This document shows, piece after piece, positions 6,751-7,443 of a stretch of DNA of 7,443 bases (its first letter is position 1; each line of letters opens with the position of its first letter). A model generated the notes under the pieces. It worked only from the letters and a program-made list of their open reading frames with translations. It had not been told where the DNA came from and did no database searches. The DNA is from Acidobacteriota bacterium (GTDB lineage: Bacteria; Acidobacteriota; Blastocatellia; Pyrinomonadales; Pyrinomonadaceae), in the NCBI GenBank assembly GCA_003222835.1, contig QHXE01000610.1:1-7443 (forward strand), read 5' to 3'. The position numbers and the translations under genes were made by a program.

Positions 6751-6766
6751 GCCACTCGGTAGTGGC
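6751..6766 (-). terminator. Possible terminator of the response regulator gene
   Basis: GCCACT (6751-6756) and AGTGGC (6761-6766) pair around a 4-base loop; a wobble and an A-T pair extend the stem to about 8 bp. On the minus strand it lies about 37 bases after the regulator stop (6805-6803) and is followed by GTTTCC, a short imperfect T run. Position and shape fit a weak intrinsic terminator. Confidence 0.4.
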
Positions 6767-6802
6767 ATGTGATCCAGACGTCTTGCAATCGGGTGAGAAC
6801 GG

Positions 6803-7443
6803 CTACAACTGGATCAGCCCACGACGTGTTGCGGTGGCAACAGCTTCCGTGCGGCTGACCACATCCAGTTTGCTGAAGATACTTTTGATGTGGGTTTTCA
6901 CCGTTCCTTCGCTGATGAACAACTCGGCGCCAATCTCCTTGTTACTCTTGCCAACTGCCATCCGCTGCAGCACGTCGATCTCGCGCGGGCTTAATGCCTC
7001 GCCGCTGACGCGCTCAGCTAGTTTCGCGGCGAGTTGGGGCGGCAGGTAGGTTTCGCCGGCGTGCACCCTGCGAACGGTATCCACCAGCGCATCGCGCGCG
7101 GTGTCTTTCAACAGGTAAGCTTTCGCGCCCGCTTTGATGGCGCGATAGATGTCTTCATCACCATCATAAGTGGTAAGCACGACGATCTGCGCGTTCCCGT
7201 CCAGCTCCCGGATTTCCTTGATCGCGCCAACGCCATTCAACTCAGGCATGCGCAAGTCGAGCAACGTCACGTCGGGTCGATGCTCTTTCCAAAGTTCGAC
7301 CGCTTCGCGCCCATTGCTGGCTTCGGCGACCACGACCATGTCCGACTTACGTTTAACTAACGAGACCAAGCCTTCGCGGACCACGCTGTGATCGTCCCCA
7401 ATCAAAATACGGATGCGTTTCTTTTTTGCGCTACTCGGTTTCT
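6803..7443 (-). CDS. NarL/FixJ-type response regulator (REC + LuxR HTH), partial at N-terminus
   Basis: The frame is open to the right edge, and the first visible residues read KKKRIRILIGDDH, the usual receiver start, so the true start codon is only a few codons beyond the window. A TTG at 7405 is inside the receiver's first strand and is not the start. In visible numbering the acidic pocket is Asp16-Asp17, the phospho-acceptor is Asp62 in DVTLLDLRMPELNG, the switch Thr is in VLTTYDG, and the conserved Lys is Lys112 in YLLKD. The LuxR-type helix-turn-helix begins at LSPREIDVLQRMAVG (about 150-164) and includes KEIGAELFISEGTVKTHI and KLDV. The protein is a phosphorylation-controlled DNA-binding transcription factor. 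Its histidine kinase is probably the next gene upstream, outside the window. No target site can be named; whether it controls the exporter or once controlled the decayed oxidase is unknown. Confidence 0.93.
   Translation of the reverse strand, partial: KPSSAKKKRIRILIGDDHSVVREGLVSLVKRKSDMVVVAEASNGREAVELWKEHRPDVTLLDLRMPELNGVGAIKEIRELDGNAQIVVLTTYDGDEDIYRAIKAGAKAYLLKDTARDALVDTVRRVHAGETYLPPQLAAKLAERVSGEALSPREIDVLQRMAVGKSNKEIGAELFISEGTVKTHIKSIFSKLDVVSRTEAVATATRRGLIQL

Noticed and set aside
6561..7049. Plus-strand open frame of 162 codons over the oxidase remnant and regulator end
   Set aside because: It runs opposite two recognisable minus-strand sequences and its translation has no recognisable domain.

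Overview
The window is bacterial chromosome, most likely from a Verrucomicrobia- or Acidobacteria-type soil lineage. This is an inference from protein style only: a TPR protein with the conserved 'AWLRATCP...NAQLAV..A.KACEL' block and an LELYKQHRPYRE tail, mostly weak or absent Shine-Dalgarno sequences, and many exported proteins of unclear function. No rRNA, tRNA, CRISPR array, insertion sequence or phage gene was seen. Base composition is moderate except for one clearly G+C-rich block at about 4660-6290.

Layout from left to right. (1) Positions 1-658, minus strand: a lipoprotein with a papain-like (C39/C70-style) cysteine protease domain, running off the left edge. (2) 835-1254, plus strand: a small exported protein of the 'G-x-W ... 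DG' beta type, divergent from (1). (3) 4547 down to 1382, minus strand: three closely spaced genes forming a probable operon. In transcription order they are a phospholipase D-like protein with two HKD-type motifs (one degenerate), a membrane-anchored transglutaminase/papain-like protein with a visible Cys-His-Asp set, and an exported TPR protein. (4) 6284-4656, minus strand: a 14-TMS DHA2-family (EmrB/QacA-like) MFS drug exporter in G+C-rich DNA, with a strong hairpin over its stop codon. (5) 6716-6383, minus strand: remains of a multicopper oxidase gene, with two single-base deletions, an in-frame stop and a lost C-terminus. (6) 7443-6803, minus strand: a NarL/FixJ-type response regulator whose start lies beyond the right edge.

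Functionally, the left two thirds encodes putative cell-envelope or exported hydrolases: one cysteine protease lipoprotein, one transglutaminase-like protein and one PLD-like phosphodiesterase. The last two share a transcription unit with a TPR scaffold protein. The right third looks like a turnover zone, with a drug exporter of different composition beside a decayed oxidase gene, followed by a two-component regulator whose kinase is probably upstream of the window. I do not see a clearly new defence or mobile system. The least-described items are the PLD/transglutaminase-like/TPR operon and the helical insertion in the cysteine protease.
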